Assembly: GCF_030272615.1 (NCBI RefSeq)
Contig: NC_081410.1
Location: 287,429,957-287,493,956, forward strand
Reading direction: 5' to 3'
Length of the DNA stretch: 64,000 nt
From: Cryptomeria japonica
Lineage: Eukaryota > Streptophyta > Pinopsida > Cupressales > Cupressaceae
A program made the translations under genes and the position numbers. Below are positions 43,478-55,299 of the stretch, in pieces (position 1 is the stretch's first letter; each line of letters starts with the position of its first letter). Below the pieces are notes generated by a model. That model searched no databases. It was not told the DNA's origin and saw only the letters and a program-made list of their open reading frames with translations.

Positions 43478-44638
43478 GCACTAGAGAGAGAGAGAAGATT
43501 TTGAATTTTAGAGGTAGCAAATTTCAGTAAAGCCAGCCAATCTTCCAGATTTAAGCTGTTAAATACAATCAGGACAATCTCCCGAAATTTCGGAAAAAAT
43601 GTCCGGGACCGTGGCGCTCGGGGTGCACACGGTCCTTGCAACTTTTTCCAAAATTTGCAGGGATGAAAGTTATGATGATTTTACAGCTAACCTGAAAAAA
43701 TTGAGTGATTTTACGATCTGTAGATAGGCCAAATTAAAGTTGCAATCTCAAAATTGAACCCTACCAAGATTGTCGAAAAATGCAAAATTTGAATTTTGAA
43801 AAAGAGAGGGAAACTGAAACTTTCAATTTTATGATTTTAGAGGGAATACCAAAAGCAATGTAAGTTTTGAAATTTGAAAATTGACTCAATTTCACGCAAA
43901 ATTTAATTTTGAAAGCGGAAATCAAAGTTGTTGTAATTAAGCACTTAATTTCAAAAGTCACAAATTGCAAGAATTTGAATAAAGCACTGAAATTTCGAAT
44001 GAATGCTAACACACTTTTCAGATTTAGGACTGTAAGAAACACAATTTTGACATGAATTTCAGTTTCAACAATTTTTGAATGATTAGAAGCCTCAATCCAA
44101 GCAATCGCTAGACCAACTTTGACTGTAATTTTGAAGGTGTTATAATTGATAAAATCGGCCAAAATTCTGGATTTTAGCAGAAAAATACAGTAAGATCTAG
44201 CTCCCGAAATTTCGGAAAAAATGTCGTGGACGATGGCGCTCGGAGTGCACACGGTCCTCGCAACTTTTTTCCAAATTTTCAGGGATGAAAGATATTATGA
44301 TTTTATTGCGGAATCCAAAGTTACAGTTGATTTGGAAATGTTTTGATCAGTGAAATTGTCGGACAAAGGTTGAATCAAGAGGGTTTCAAAAATTAGGGTT
44401 TTGACACCTAACCACTTAATTTTCAAAATTAAAGCACAAATATGAATTGATAATTTGTAATAGAAGGGCAGATCTGAAACAAGCATTAACAATTAAACAT
44501 TTCACAAGTTTAATTACTTAAAAAGAAAATTTAGGGTTTTTATGCATTTAACCTCTAAAATTTTGCAAAAGATCAAACATGAAAATGTAATCAAGGAATC
44601 CAATTTTCAGATCTAACTATGAATACTCAGAAAGGATG
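43478..44638 (-). promoter_or_regulatory. Leader of element J with two palindrome plus stem-loop modules
   Basis: There is no convincing gene between primer site and gag. Two modules about 620 bp apart share a 12-bp perfect palindrome CCGAAATTTCGG (43582-43593, 44204-44215) and a 30-bp stem-loop word (43606-43635, 44228-44257). A 163-codon minus frame (43761-44252) overlaps one module; its composition is hydrophobic and unremarkable and I regard it as chance. Confidence 0.55.
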
Positions 44639-44656
44639 TTCACGTCGGGTTCACCA
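44639..44656 (-). other. Primer-binding site of J, tRNA-Trp type
   Basis: Minus strand TGGTGAACCCGACGTGAA, 18 bases complementary to the 3' end of plant tRNA-Trp (CCA) as I recall that sequence. It is three bases from the LTR edge. Confidence 0.75.
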
Positions 44657-44659
44657 AAA

Positions 44660-45906
44660 TGTAAAGCGGAAAAATCGAACCCTAGTCGTTCTCCCCTCCC
44701 CAACTCCGAGGAGAGAGAAGGGAGAGTAACTAGGGTTGATGGTTTTCACTTGGGAGAGACTTTACATTCAAAAGAGGGGTTAAAACCCACAAGATCCAAT
44801 CCCACGCAATGCAAGATTGGATTCTATATGAGTTTCAAGGGTTGTGATAGCAAGGATACCCTCTTTTGTAAAGAATGTGGATAGAGTGATTAAGCTAGGA
44901 ATGCATTGAAAGTGAGAAAGATTCGCTTATAAACTGAGTTAGGGATATGATATGAAGCTGCGGACCTGGAATTAGCAATAAAATGTCGAGACGGCCCTGT
45001 CCTGCAAATTTGAGCAAAAGTTGACGGGACGATGGCGCCCGGCGTGCACACGGTCCTCCGAAAAATCCGCGAAACGAAGGGGGATCTGTTCGTCTCTGCA
45101 CAAGGACTCCAGATCTTCAATTTCAGCCGCGTACCTACAACCTACACACAGAAAAGAGAGGAGGATTGGGGGGTTAGGGATGAGGGGTTTGCCTTTAGGT
45201 CAAACCCCGATTTTGGAATTAACCAAGAAATGAGAAATGCTGTAAATGTAATGTAAAACAAGTACTAATACCTTGTTGTAAGGATGTTTGTATCCTTATA
45301 TGCGAAGGTATAGATGTTGTTGTATGTTGTATGTTGTAGCATGTAATGTGTTGTAAGTGATCTCCTCTTCAATGGTTGAATCCTTGTCTTGAATGCAACA
45401 CTTAGCCTTGAATGGAGACTTAGAATGATCAATTGCTTGAAGGAATGCTTGAATGCTTGAATGCTTGAATATCGTTTCCCACTTTTTCCATCCTCTCCAA
45501 ATGAGAGAGGAAAAGTAGTTTATATACTTGCCAATTAGGGTTAAAAGACTGATTTTCCCGACCTTAGGCCAACCAGGAAATGTAATTTTCCAATTTGCAA
45601 ACAAAAAGACCCGAAGTCCCATAGGAGACCGGGCCCAAAATAGGGCCAGGGACCAGGGCACTGGGTGCCATGGTCCTGGGGGACCAGGGGGGCACCCTGG
45701 TCCTGAAGGACCAGGGCACTGGGTGCTCTGGTCCCACCTCCCAGGACAACAGGGTGCAAAGGAGGATCAGGCCAGGGTGCAAGAAAATGCAGTTTTTGGT
45801 GTCGTGAGCAATTTTTGGGGTCTCCATTCAGTTTTAGTGTTGTGTCGCCATCGTGAAGACCCAAATGCAGTCGAAATTGCAAGTGTCGCAATTTTAGGAC
45901 GCTACA
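44660..45906 (-). repeat. Right LTR of element J (5' LTR)
   Basis: 1,247 bp, same ends as the left LTR. TATA box on the minus strand near 45520-45527. The GC-rich hairpin block at about 45650-45745 is longer than in the left LTR by an extra partial unit, and the short TGTATGT repeat near 45320 is shorter. Stem-loop word at 45027-45056. Confidence 0.92.
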
Positions 45907-45911
45907 ATAAG

Positions 45912-47083
45912 ATGTGAAAAACTACTGTCAATCACCAATTCATCTTTCTCTTCAATCTTAGCAGCCAAATCTTTCTCCTCAACAATGCAACTTGTAGAAT
46001 TCACTTGTACCAGGTCATCTTCCTTGATGCAAATAAATACAAACTCATCTTTTGAATTACCATTCTTTGATTCTTCATCTATCACACCTTCATCAGTAGC
46101 ATAATAACACCTATTTTAATATCTAAAATTCCGATTAGGATAATAGGGATTATCATTCTTTTCATGCTTCTCATATCTATCATACTTATAAGATCTATCA
46201 TGCCTTTCATGCTTATCATATCTAGACATTCTCTCAGGGAACCTAGAAGCAAAATATTCTATCTTATTACAAGAGAAATATTTTGAAGGTAACTTTCCAT
46301 CATACTTACCCACTCCCTTAGGCAATCTTCAAGAAATAAGGGCTTCAAGCTCATCCAATTCTATTCCATCTCTCCCTTTTCTCTTTCATATCTAGATACC
46401 CAACATGATATTTCTCCCGGATCATACTTCTGCTTCCTTGATATAGAGGCTCTAAAAGCAGTCTCATATTTTCCATGCAATTCTCCAAATTCACTCAACT
46501 CAAATGCAGCAAGCTTTCCAACCAACATGTCTCTGGGCACAATAGTCACACTCTAAATGTTATAAATAATAGCTACTTTATGCTTGTAAGCAAGAGACAA
46601 TAATCTGAGCACTTTAGCAATAATCTCATCTTCTTGAAGAGTCCCACCGACATATCTGATGTTCATGAAAAGCTCATTCACCTTAGCCATAAAGGATGTT
46701 ATGTTTTCATCTTCTCCCATCTTCAATGCCTCATACTTCCCTTTCAAACTCCTCAACTTAGCTAGTTTGACTTGTGTATCTCCTTCATACAAGGTTTCTA
46801 ACTTCTTCCAAATCTCATGTCCAGTCTGTAGACCCATTAAATTTGTCATTTTTGAATCGGTCAAGGCACTCAACAATGCTTGCTTAGCTCTTATGTTATG
46901 TTCAACATCCTTGATCTCAAAAATAGTAACCGGTCTATTCTGAGGAACATTATAGACATTATTTGTAATCTTCCAATACTTATCTCAAAGACACTTCAGA
47001 TGAACCTCCATCTGGTCCTTCAATACAGTATAATTGCTTCCATCAAATCTAGGGCTCTCCTTCTTGAACACATAAGTTGCCAT
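45912..47083 (-). pseudogene. gag: Gag and protease start of element E
   Basis: Minus sense from ATG 47081-47083: MATYVFKKESPRFDGSNYTV, KQALLSALTDSKM, HEIWKKLETLYEGDTQVKLAKL, ENITSFMAKVNELFMNIRY, PRDMLVGKLAAFELSEFGEL, then a broken zinc knuckle YFSCNKIEYFASRFPER (about 46225-46285; two Cys and the His lost) and the protease site VIDSSFSHLI (45920-45950; Gly of D-S-G is Ser). Stops near 46985, 46550, 46360 and 46115. It is cut by element J. Confidence 0.78.
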
Positions 47084-47125
47084 CCAAGATATCCTCAAGT
47101 AGTCAAGATTCTTCAAGAGGATATA

Positions 47126-47137
47126 GCTTTGATACCA
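47126..47137 (-). other. Primer-binding site of element E
   Basis: Minus strand TGGTATCAAAGC, 11 of 12 matches to the initiator tRNA-Met site. Confidence 0.85.
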
Positions 47138-47139
47138 AT

Positions 47140-48389
47140 TGTTGGCAATATCAATGAAGGAAAACTGAGAGAGGGGGTGAATCAGTTTTCACTGGAGTAA
47201 ACAAATTAAGCACAATCTCAGATCTGATCAACTGCAACAAGAATAAAGATAAAGCCAACAATAGCAACACAAATAACACCAAGATTTTTGACGTGGAAAA
47301 CATTTAAGGAAAAAACCATGGTGGGAACCTACCCACAATAAGATGATACTCTACAATAGTATGTGTAAATATTACAATGGGGAATGCACATGCATTCAAC
47401 ACACTGTCTAGATCTGACTACTCAATATATAATAACCCAGAAGGATCCAACCCTCAGGGAAGGTTCACTACCTTACAATAATATTTGGACTACAGTTCCA
47501 GCTAATGCTTGATGGCAGTTCCAGTTAAGCTCATTTGTCTGTCCTGCAACAATCTCTTCTCAATACACGATACTAAAGGATAAATTTTCTTATGCACACA
47601 TACACCACTCTTTGATAATGCAGACACCACATCGGCAAACATAATGCATGAATATAACACCTATTTATACAATTCATCAACCTTGACTACAAGGTCAGCC
47701 AAACCCTCAACCCTTAATTACAAAATTACATCACATGATAAATAAACAAACCACTAGACCAATAAAATTCCATAGACAACATATCATGGACCTAAATTGA
47801 ATCCTCAAAGACACAACACTGCCAGAAATCTCACCAAGATCAACCACAACATGTTATACCACCGAGAAAACACACAAGGATCAATGCAGACCACCAAAAC
47901 AAATAGGAAATGATCATGAAACACCAACAAGCACATTAGAACCATCTGCAATAGCTGCACCAACACCACTTAATCAAATCTTCATCGATCAACACACTAA
48001 CACTCAAAAACACTTAATAATAGCAATATGGACTAGAAAGATAACTTTCAAAGCACCAAATCACAAACCATCTAGAATGAAGATACACATGAATATCCAA
48101 AACACTCTCCCAAATCTGCAACCAAAGATCAGATCATACTAGAGCACAATGGATCAAATTCCAAACTCTTCCAACCATAGAACAAAAGAACAATATTCAT
48201 ACCATAATCCACAACTCAACCAAACCACCACATAGCATCATGGAATCAATAAAGAATGAGGTATCTCTAGTTGATTTAGCATCCCAGATAGATAAAGCAA
48301 CCAAATCATCTCACTGCAATCATCGAATCACCAAACAACACTCTGCAATACCAAAACATGAGAATATGTTGACATCAAGGACAACAACA
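47140..48389 (-). repeat. Family C LTR (5' LTR of element E)
   Basis: It starts TGTTGGCAATATC next to the primer site; the right edge is put at GACAACAACA (48389), giving 1,250 bp, as long as the family B LTRs. The right edge is less certain because no second complete family C LTR is present for comparison. G-run motif at 47172-47184. Confidence 0.7.
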
Positions 48390-49164
48390 TATCCTAGCAG
48401 CAACTTATTCCAATATGTACCACATGGGACTAAGGAAGAACTTCCCAATGTACCTTCTCATAAAGAGGAGACTTCAATATATGTGCCTCATATCACAAAG
48501 GATAAAGCTCTAAATGTGATGAAGGTAAATATCCTACATTTGTTGAGAGAAATTTTGAATAATTTGGATGAGGTCTATAATTCTTATCAGGCTTTCAAAA
48601 GTTGTGCAACAATGTAGGAGTTTTGTGGAAATTTTGAAATCCTTTTGTGGCATATGGAAACCACAAGCTAGTGTTCTAAGAGACTTATGTATGGTCACAC
48701 TAAACCTACCAATAGCTCATGTGATAATTATGTGATCCAATAAAATGTTGAATATGTAGGTGAAGGAAATTCAGTATCTGAAAAACAAGGAGCAAGTGAT
48801 CAAGGACAAAGTTAATTCATTCCATGTGCTCCAACACTAGACTATTCTAGAACTATTAGACAAAGATGGATAGAGAAAACCTCCAGAGAAATGGAAGAGG
48901 GATTTTGATGAGATGATTCATATAGTTCTTCAAAAGATTAATGATGGTGAGCAATTGCAAATGTCAACATATCATATTGTAATTGATAAAATTATTGCAA
49001 CTAACATCATGTATAAAATATTCATTGCAGAGGTAAATAATGTTATAGATAATAGGTTCAAGGAAAATCCTACCAGGATACAAGAGATACATGAATTCAA
49101 ATGGCCATTTAATTTTCAAATATCACAATGGCACCAAAAGTATTACACTATTGAAGAAGAGTGA
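48390..49164 (+). pseudogene. Decayed protein-like stretch, unrecognised
   Basis: A plus-strand phase with segments such as MKVNILHLLREILNNLDEVYNSYQAFKSCATM (to 48617) and, after several stops, IHIVLQKINDGEQLQM, IFIAEVNNVIDNRF and FQISQWHQKYYTIEEE (48913-49164). Helix-rich, hydrophilic, without known motif. It may be an unknown ORF of an element into which E was inserted. The first codons overlap the putative LTR edge. Confidence 0.3.
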
Positions 49165-50789
49165 AATAAAAACACCATGGAAGGAAGGAAAGAATACATT
49201 TCAGGTATAAAGTAGCTATATATATGAGGACCTTGCCATATCAACAAATCATGGGTATCTCATGCAAATTCAAGGAGGCTACTTGTTCATTGAAATATAG
49301 ATCTATCGGCCAACCAAATTTTAGTGCCTTGGTCATTTCATAAGGCCAATTATCATGTGTCACTTGTTTTCTCCTTGTTTTGGTGTTATGTAGTTTCCAC
49401 TTTAGCATAATCCATGTCAACAACAAGAAGTTTTGTGACTAAAATAATTATCAAGGATGTAAAACCTCAGCATGCTACTAAAAAAAGTCAAATCAACAAC
49501 ATATTGTACAAGAATTCGATTATATTTTTATTTTTCTATCAAAAGTGAAAATATTTTTCTAGTCCTATATGCAATGTAAAAATACCTTGGGTATATTCTA
49601 TTATAATTAAATAAAATTTTGACATGTGTACAAGTGATTTTAAGCTTGTTTTCTCCCTTCATTTTATATAAAATAGAATTCAAGATCACTTGTAAGGGGT
49701 TCTGAAATATTGTTACTGGGCGAGTAAAATAGGAGTATGATTTTGAGTAATAGAAAGTCATTTCTACAAGAATTTAACATTTTATGGATTGTATTCACCA
49801 TTTTTAAAATAATTAATGAGAATCAATTTAGAATATCTCCCATTTATGTTTTCTAATTCATATGAGTTACTTTGATCAAGGATAGTGTAATTTATGTTGG
49901 CAAGTTTACTGTAATTGTGAGATATATTTGCAGGTTCTTTTCAAGGATAAGATTAAAGTTTGTAAGTGTATTTAAGTGAATTAGGAAGTGCAATGGTGAT
50001 CATTAAGTAGAATTTTAAGTGAGACGCATACATACATTTGTGTAATGCATGAATGTTTAGGCCTAGTGGTTGGATCTTTAAATGTTTAAAGGTTTTTTGT
50101 TGAGACCTTGTTACCCAGGATTAGGCATTGATCCTTGATAGTTTGGTTGCATTTTAGATACCATTTAATTCATATCATGTCCATTTTTCTTTTTTTGTTC
50201 ATAGGAGTAGGATTAGAGTAGAAATCCCTCCAAATTGTGCATAATCGAGTTAAATAACCATGAATAGAGCCAATTCAGGGTTGAATTATATGTGTTTAGG
50301 TTAGATCTTATTGGGAGTCATCTGCATAACAATAATATTTATTAATATTCACATGAAGTCTTTAACTATTGCAAGGTACACCCACCTAGGTCCTATAGAG
50401 CCTAAAGAGTAGGATATCTTTCAACCTTCTTCTTGAAATATCATAAGTTGGTCACTGATCTAAGGATATGTAGATTGAAATTAGCTATTTCATAGGGATA
50501 GGGAATCCTTTGGCAATCAGTTGGAAACACTAACATATTAGCAACTCTATTGGGGAATTGTTAAGAATATGTCAAATATTACTCTAATACTCTGTCATGG
50601 GTGATAAGAATCCAATATTTCAAGAATCTATTAAAAATTTAAGAGAGCTTTTGTGAGTGAATATTCTCAAAGAAATTGCAAATTCCCATAAGTGGGTGGC
50701 TACTTTGAAATAAAAAATCTTTGAACTAGTGATTGTTACATTTGAAGGTGCATATGAATAGTGAGAAGTTCCAACATACTTCTATGAGA
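49165..50789. other. AT-rich unassigned stretch before element H
   Basis: No gene recognised. It may include the 5' LTR and leader of element H, but I found no TG...CA pair, no primer site and no second copy. Confidence 0.3.
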
Positions 50790-53560
50790 AGAAGTTTGAG
50801 AATTCTAAATATGAAATTTGCAAAGGGTGCACAAGCATAGCATAAAGGATCAGATGAAGGAGGGCATGTTGGCAAATATTGAGACCAAGGAATGATGAAA
50901 AAATGATGGACTGCAAAGAATAAAGGTACCGTTGAATTTCCTTCAACATTAGATTTTCTAAATAATAATGTAAAATTTTCCTTTGATAGCTTTGAGGGTA
51001 GTTTACATTCACCCAATTATTAGAAGGGAAAGGGAATTTCTAAAAATTATTTTAGTGATTCATATACACCTATATACGAGGTAGAGAAAACTAGTAGTGA
51101 GGATTCTTCCCCTAGAGGGCACCCTTATTTGAATTATACTTTCCCACTAATAAGTAAAAACCCATTAGAGACTAGGTATCCCTTCCATATAGATCCTGAT
51201 TAGGCAAAGGCCTTCTAGGACAAGCTGAGTGAAGAAATTGAGAGGACCCAAGTCTAGAGAGAGTGAGAGAAAAGATTTGCTAAAAGTCAAGTTGTAAAAT
51301 CATACCATGGATACACTACTAGTAAGTCAAATTCTATACCTATGGATCATTTTTATGTCCAACCCCCATAGTAAACCCAATTTTGTGATGCCAATACTTG
51401 TTCCAAAACTAATAATTCCCCACAAGAGTCTAATCAACAAGAATTTTAGGTTGAAATTAAACAAATAAAAGCTTAGATAGCTAGATTGCAACTTCTTAGA
51501 CAAAGAGAAGCTATGGCCCTCGAAATCCTAAATCTAGCCTCTCAATCTATGATGCCCCCTCCTCATTTATGTGTTTACATTACAGTGGGAGGAATACAAT
51601 GTTCAACACCCATGACTGACTTAGTGTCTAATCTTTTAGTATCCTCAATGCATATACCGTAAACATCAAATATGGCAAATGTACTAACTTCTATAGGAGC
51701 AAATGTTCACTAGTAAGCTCCTATACCTAGTTATGTGCCTTTGCAATTTGCTAACAATATTGTTCAAAGCTCCCAAACAAATGCAAACACATCACATGCT
51801 GCCCAAATTATTATGTCATTATCTACTCCCCAATCCAATATAGTCTTAAAAATGCCTAATGTGTTTTCTTATGTCTCTCGACCCCCTGTGGGTAGTCACC
51901 CTATCGTTACAAGCCACGAAGAGACTGGTTAACAATAATATGTTTATAATCCATTTGCTAGGTTATAACATAACCGATTTCAAAATCCATCATAATATCC
52001 ACCAGCAAATCCTCTTGGCGACTTGAATACTTATCAACAGTACCAACAACAATTTGGTAATCTTTACCAACAACTTAACCAAGGAAATCTAAATGTTATT
52101 GTTGGTGCACATCAATATACACATCCACCAAAGGGAAATCAACAACAACGACATCATAACCAAATTCCAAATTATAATGTCAAAGAAACCATTCAGTTGG
52201 ATAGATACAAACAATTGGATTTCAGTGGCATACAAGGGTATCCAGATGCAAGTGACAATGAGATCAGAAAGTTCTTGCCCATTTTTTTGGGGAATGATGT
52301 GACCTTTGGGGAAGATCATCTAAGAGCTTTTGTTATCATTTTAGATAATTTTAAATGTTGGACATGAAGATGTTGTCATGAAGCTATTTATGCATTCACT
52401 TACTAATGATGTCTTGATACTTCTATAAATTTTTTGAATGAGTTTAAAAGGGTCTTTAAGAATCAATGTGGTGACCATTTTGATCCCTAGTTTGTCCTTC
52501 ATGAATTTACCAATATTCAAAAAGGGTATAACCAATCAATTGCAAAGTTTAATACCAAATTCACAAAATTATACAATAAGATTCCTATGCATTTGCAATG
52601 AACTGATCCTATGTGCCTGGGTTTTTACAAGAAATATTTTGATCCCAAGATGGGTTATGGATTAAGAAGCAAAAATCCACAAAATCTTGTTGATTCTTTC
52701 AGAGTAGTATTGAAAATTAAGAACAATACAAAATCATTAAGAAAATTTTGGTAAATAGATGCCATCAATTTCCTCCAGAATCCTAAGAGACATCAGAGAA
52801 AGTAGCCTAGGGAGGAAGGTAAATTAGACAAGGTTGTGAGTGCCCTAAATGACTTAATTTACAAGGTATCAAAATATGATAGGGGGCTTCCTCATGACCG
52901 CCCAAATTTCCAAAGAAATGATAGGCCAAATTACATGACATTCGATGCAATACACTTTGGCGTGATGGTAAATCTATCAACAACAACAAAAATTCTAAAG
53001 TGTCATCCAACAAAGAAACATTAGATCCATTGAAGAGACCTAATGATAATATGGTGGATGATAGCACTTGGTGTGTTACATAAAGTCTCCCTCATTCTCC
53101 ATTGTAGTGTGTTGTGGCTCAGTCCATTCAAGGTGTTGAAGCATCTAATGATGATCAATAATATGGTCAATATGATGCAAACCATACCATCAATATGATC
53201 TCAATTCAACATTATGCTATTATGGATACACATGACTCATTTGATGATGGTGCACAAGATTGTAATGTTTATGCTAGAAGACAATATGAATCAATAGGTG
53301 AGAGACAAGTATTTTTAGATGATGAAAATAAGTTTATAAGAGATGTCGTGGTAAATATTACACATTATCAACAAGGAAAAAAATTTGAGGAGACCCACTG
53401 AAGAATAAATTGAAACTCTCAGTCTTGCAGCGGTTGCTCAAGCAAGGAGAAACTACCAATTAAGAAACAAGACTATGAATTTTGACCAAGGAAAGCGTGG
53501 AAGCATGTTTATAAAGGAAATTTAGAATATAAATAAGGCATAATCTACAGTCCAAAATCT
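50790..53560 (+). pseudogene. gag: Gag of element H
   Basis: One phase can be followed with many stops. Readable parts are SDSYTPIYEVEKTSSEDSSP (about 51055), a Gln-rich stretch NTYQQYQQQFGNLYQQLNQG (52026-52085), capsid-like RYKQLDFSGIQGYPD and ALTNDxx-like segments to about 52400, then FKRVFKNQCGDHFDP, KFNTKFTKLYNKIP and GFYKKYFDPKMGYGLRSKNP (52440-52690). The end, NYQLRNK and GSMFIKE (about 53450-53525), matches the Gag end of A. No clear zinc knuckle remains. Confidence 0.6.
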
Positions 53561-54018
53561 TGAAGATAAAGGAAAAGCTCCAAAATACCACAAGTCTTAG
53601 CAATATATCTCCAAGGAGACATCAAAGAATGACAAGACGAGAAAACAAGACTCCTGTGCATATGTCTCTAAGCCTCAAGGGTCTACTGAGAAAGGAAAGT
53701 GTTATAGAGGTAAGGTAAGTCAAATAGACCCTCAATTTGTCTCAAATGCCTTTATATTCGATATTTGTCAAATATTATATCAGATTAAAGTGTTAGTACT
53801 ATTACTAGAGATGATGAAAATAGAGGAGTATAGAAATAGTGTTGTCTTTCCTTTCAAGTGTATCAACCAAGCTATTTTTACACCAAAAGGTCTCAAATAC
53901 TCTAGGGGAGAGTAAACAAGTTAATGTTGTATACACATAATCCATGAAGGTTCCTAAACTATATTTATTGACTACCATCACTAAGTACCCTTCCTAGATT
54001 GACCCATTTTACACAACC

Positions 54019-54480
54019 ATCATGATAAATAACAAGTTAGTTAAGAATTGTATGATTGATTTAGGAGTTGCCATAAGTATAATACCAATGACATTCATGA
54101 AAGAGTTAGGGTTATGGGCTGATACTCCTTATGGGAAGTGTTATGCAATGGACAATAGGTAAGTCCTAGTAATAGGTGTCATGAAGAACATGGAAGTAAA
54201 TCTTGCCTCCTACCCAAAATGTACTTATAGGGTAGATACAATAGTTGTAGATATCGCCCCTAATTATGGAATGTTACTATCTAGACAATGGATTGTAGTT
54301 GTAGGTAGGAATGTATAACTATATTTTGCATATGTAACAATCCATGTGAATGGAAAAGAGGTAAGGCTGGATAGGGAACTAAGATTGGATGAAATTGTGG
54401 AGCATATTGACCTTGACCAAATGGTGTGCTTTGGCGATGTGGATGTTGATAATTTAAGGGTTGATATGGTTGAGCCTTAA
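54019..54480 (+). pseudogene. Protease of element H
   Basis: IDLGVAISIIP at about 54055 corresponds to IDSGAAANVMP in A; Ser of D-S-G is Leu. YGKCYAMDNR, then a stop, and NYGMLLSRQWIVVVGRNV follow. The last segment has matches in A at about 1085-1130. Non-functional. Confidence 0.65.
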
Positions 54481-54519
54481 TTGTAAAACGCATATCCAAT
54501 TGTGGATGAGATAGAGAGA

Positions 54520-54930
54520 GACAAAGTGGGACCATGGAAAATATTTCTAGATGGTGCAACAAAGAAGGGTCTGAAGTAGGTGTGTTTTTTATTTCCCCTA
54601 GTGGGAACACATATAAATACTCATTTTTATTGTTGTTTGAATGCACAAATATCGTGGCTAAATATGAGGTGTTTCTATTTGGCCTCAATATGACTATGAA
54701 AGATGGGATAAAATTATTGACATTCTTTGGAGACTCAGAATTAATTGTTTCATAGGTCAGATCAAAATATTCTTCAAAGATCAAGAGACTAAAAGAGTAT
54801 AAGTTTTCCATATGGGATACCCTAGAATTTTTTTAGGCTTATTTTGTTGACTAGGTAGAAAGATCTTAAAAAATTATGGCAGACTTTTTGGCCAATATTG
54901 CTTTGGAGAGTAATGAAATCAATTTGGAAG
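54520..54930 (+). pseudogene. Archaeal-type RNase H of element H, before RT
   Basis: Motifs: FLDGATKK, then a frame change, GSEVGVFFISPSGNTYKYSF, CTNIVAKYEVFLFGL (Glu kept as K-Y-E), GDSELIVS and KIMADFLANIAL (last Asp kept). It lies between protease and RT, as in A. A stop and a one-base shift inactivate it. Confidence 0.7.
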
Positions 54931-55299
54931 GAATATCAAAAATAGAAGTCAAGGTCAAAACTTAAATTCTTGACAACATTTGTGATTGGTAGGTCTTTCA
55001 AGATGATGAAGATTTGTTGAATTTTTTGTAGTGCATAGACCAATATGAAACACAAGAGATTGACTTCAGTGCATTGGCTGAAGTTATGGATGGTAAGGAC
55101 ATAGTTTTTGGGAATGTAGTAGCACAATTAAAAATAAATGAAATCCCAAGAGGTCTGGCTGCACTAGAAAGGGTTTTTGATGGAAATGACAATAGTGCTA
55201 TGAAACCTACCCCTATCAAGAAGAAAGATCTTGAAGTAGTGAACTTGGGAATTGAGGTATCTCCAAGAAGGTTTATATAGGGAAAAATATTAGTTCCAA

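Larger units (their letters stand above)
38072..45906 (-). mobile_element. Element J: non-autonomous LTR element with a gag-protease frame only
   Basis: 7,835 bp, complete: LTRs 38072-39298 and 44660-45906 with TG...CA ends, perfect 5-bp duplication ATAAG, primer site, purine tract and one long frame. There is no RT, RNase H or integrase. The LTRs differ at few positions by eye, so it is younger than its host E. The Gag is of the Ty3 Tat kind. It matches the idea of gag-only terminal-repeat elements (TR-GAG) known from plants. It sits in the protease gene of E, a few codons after the active site. Confidence 0.9.
29674..48389 (-). mobile_element. Element E: Ty1/Copia retrotransposon (family C) split by elements G and J
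   Basis: Coding pieces on the minus strand fit together when G (30701-36099) and J (38072-45906) are removed: gag, protease, integrase, RT, RNase H. The 5' LTR is 47140-48389 with a primer site at 47126-47137. The expected 3' LTR in matching sense is missing; an inverted family C LTR occupies the place. Stops, frameshifts and lost catalytic residues show it is an old copy. Confidence 0.8.

Noticed and set aside
43761-44252. 163-codon minus-strand frame in the leader of J
   Set aside because: Rich in Phe/Lys/Ile as expected from AT-rich leader sequence; overlaps a structured module; no similarity recognised.
13621-47184. CRISPR-like array from the recurring G-run words
   Set aside because: The words are kilobases apart, each inside an LTR at the same relative place, in a plant genome.
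54281-54811. 176-codon minus-strand frame across the protease and RNase H of element H
   Set aside because: Shadow of the opposite strand, where homologous protease and RNase H motifs are readable.
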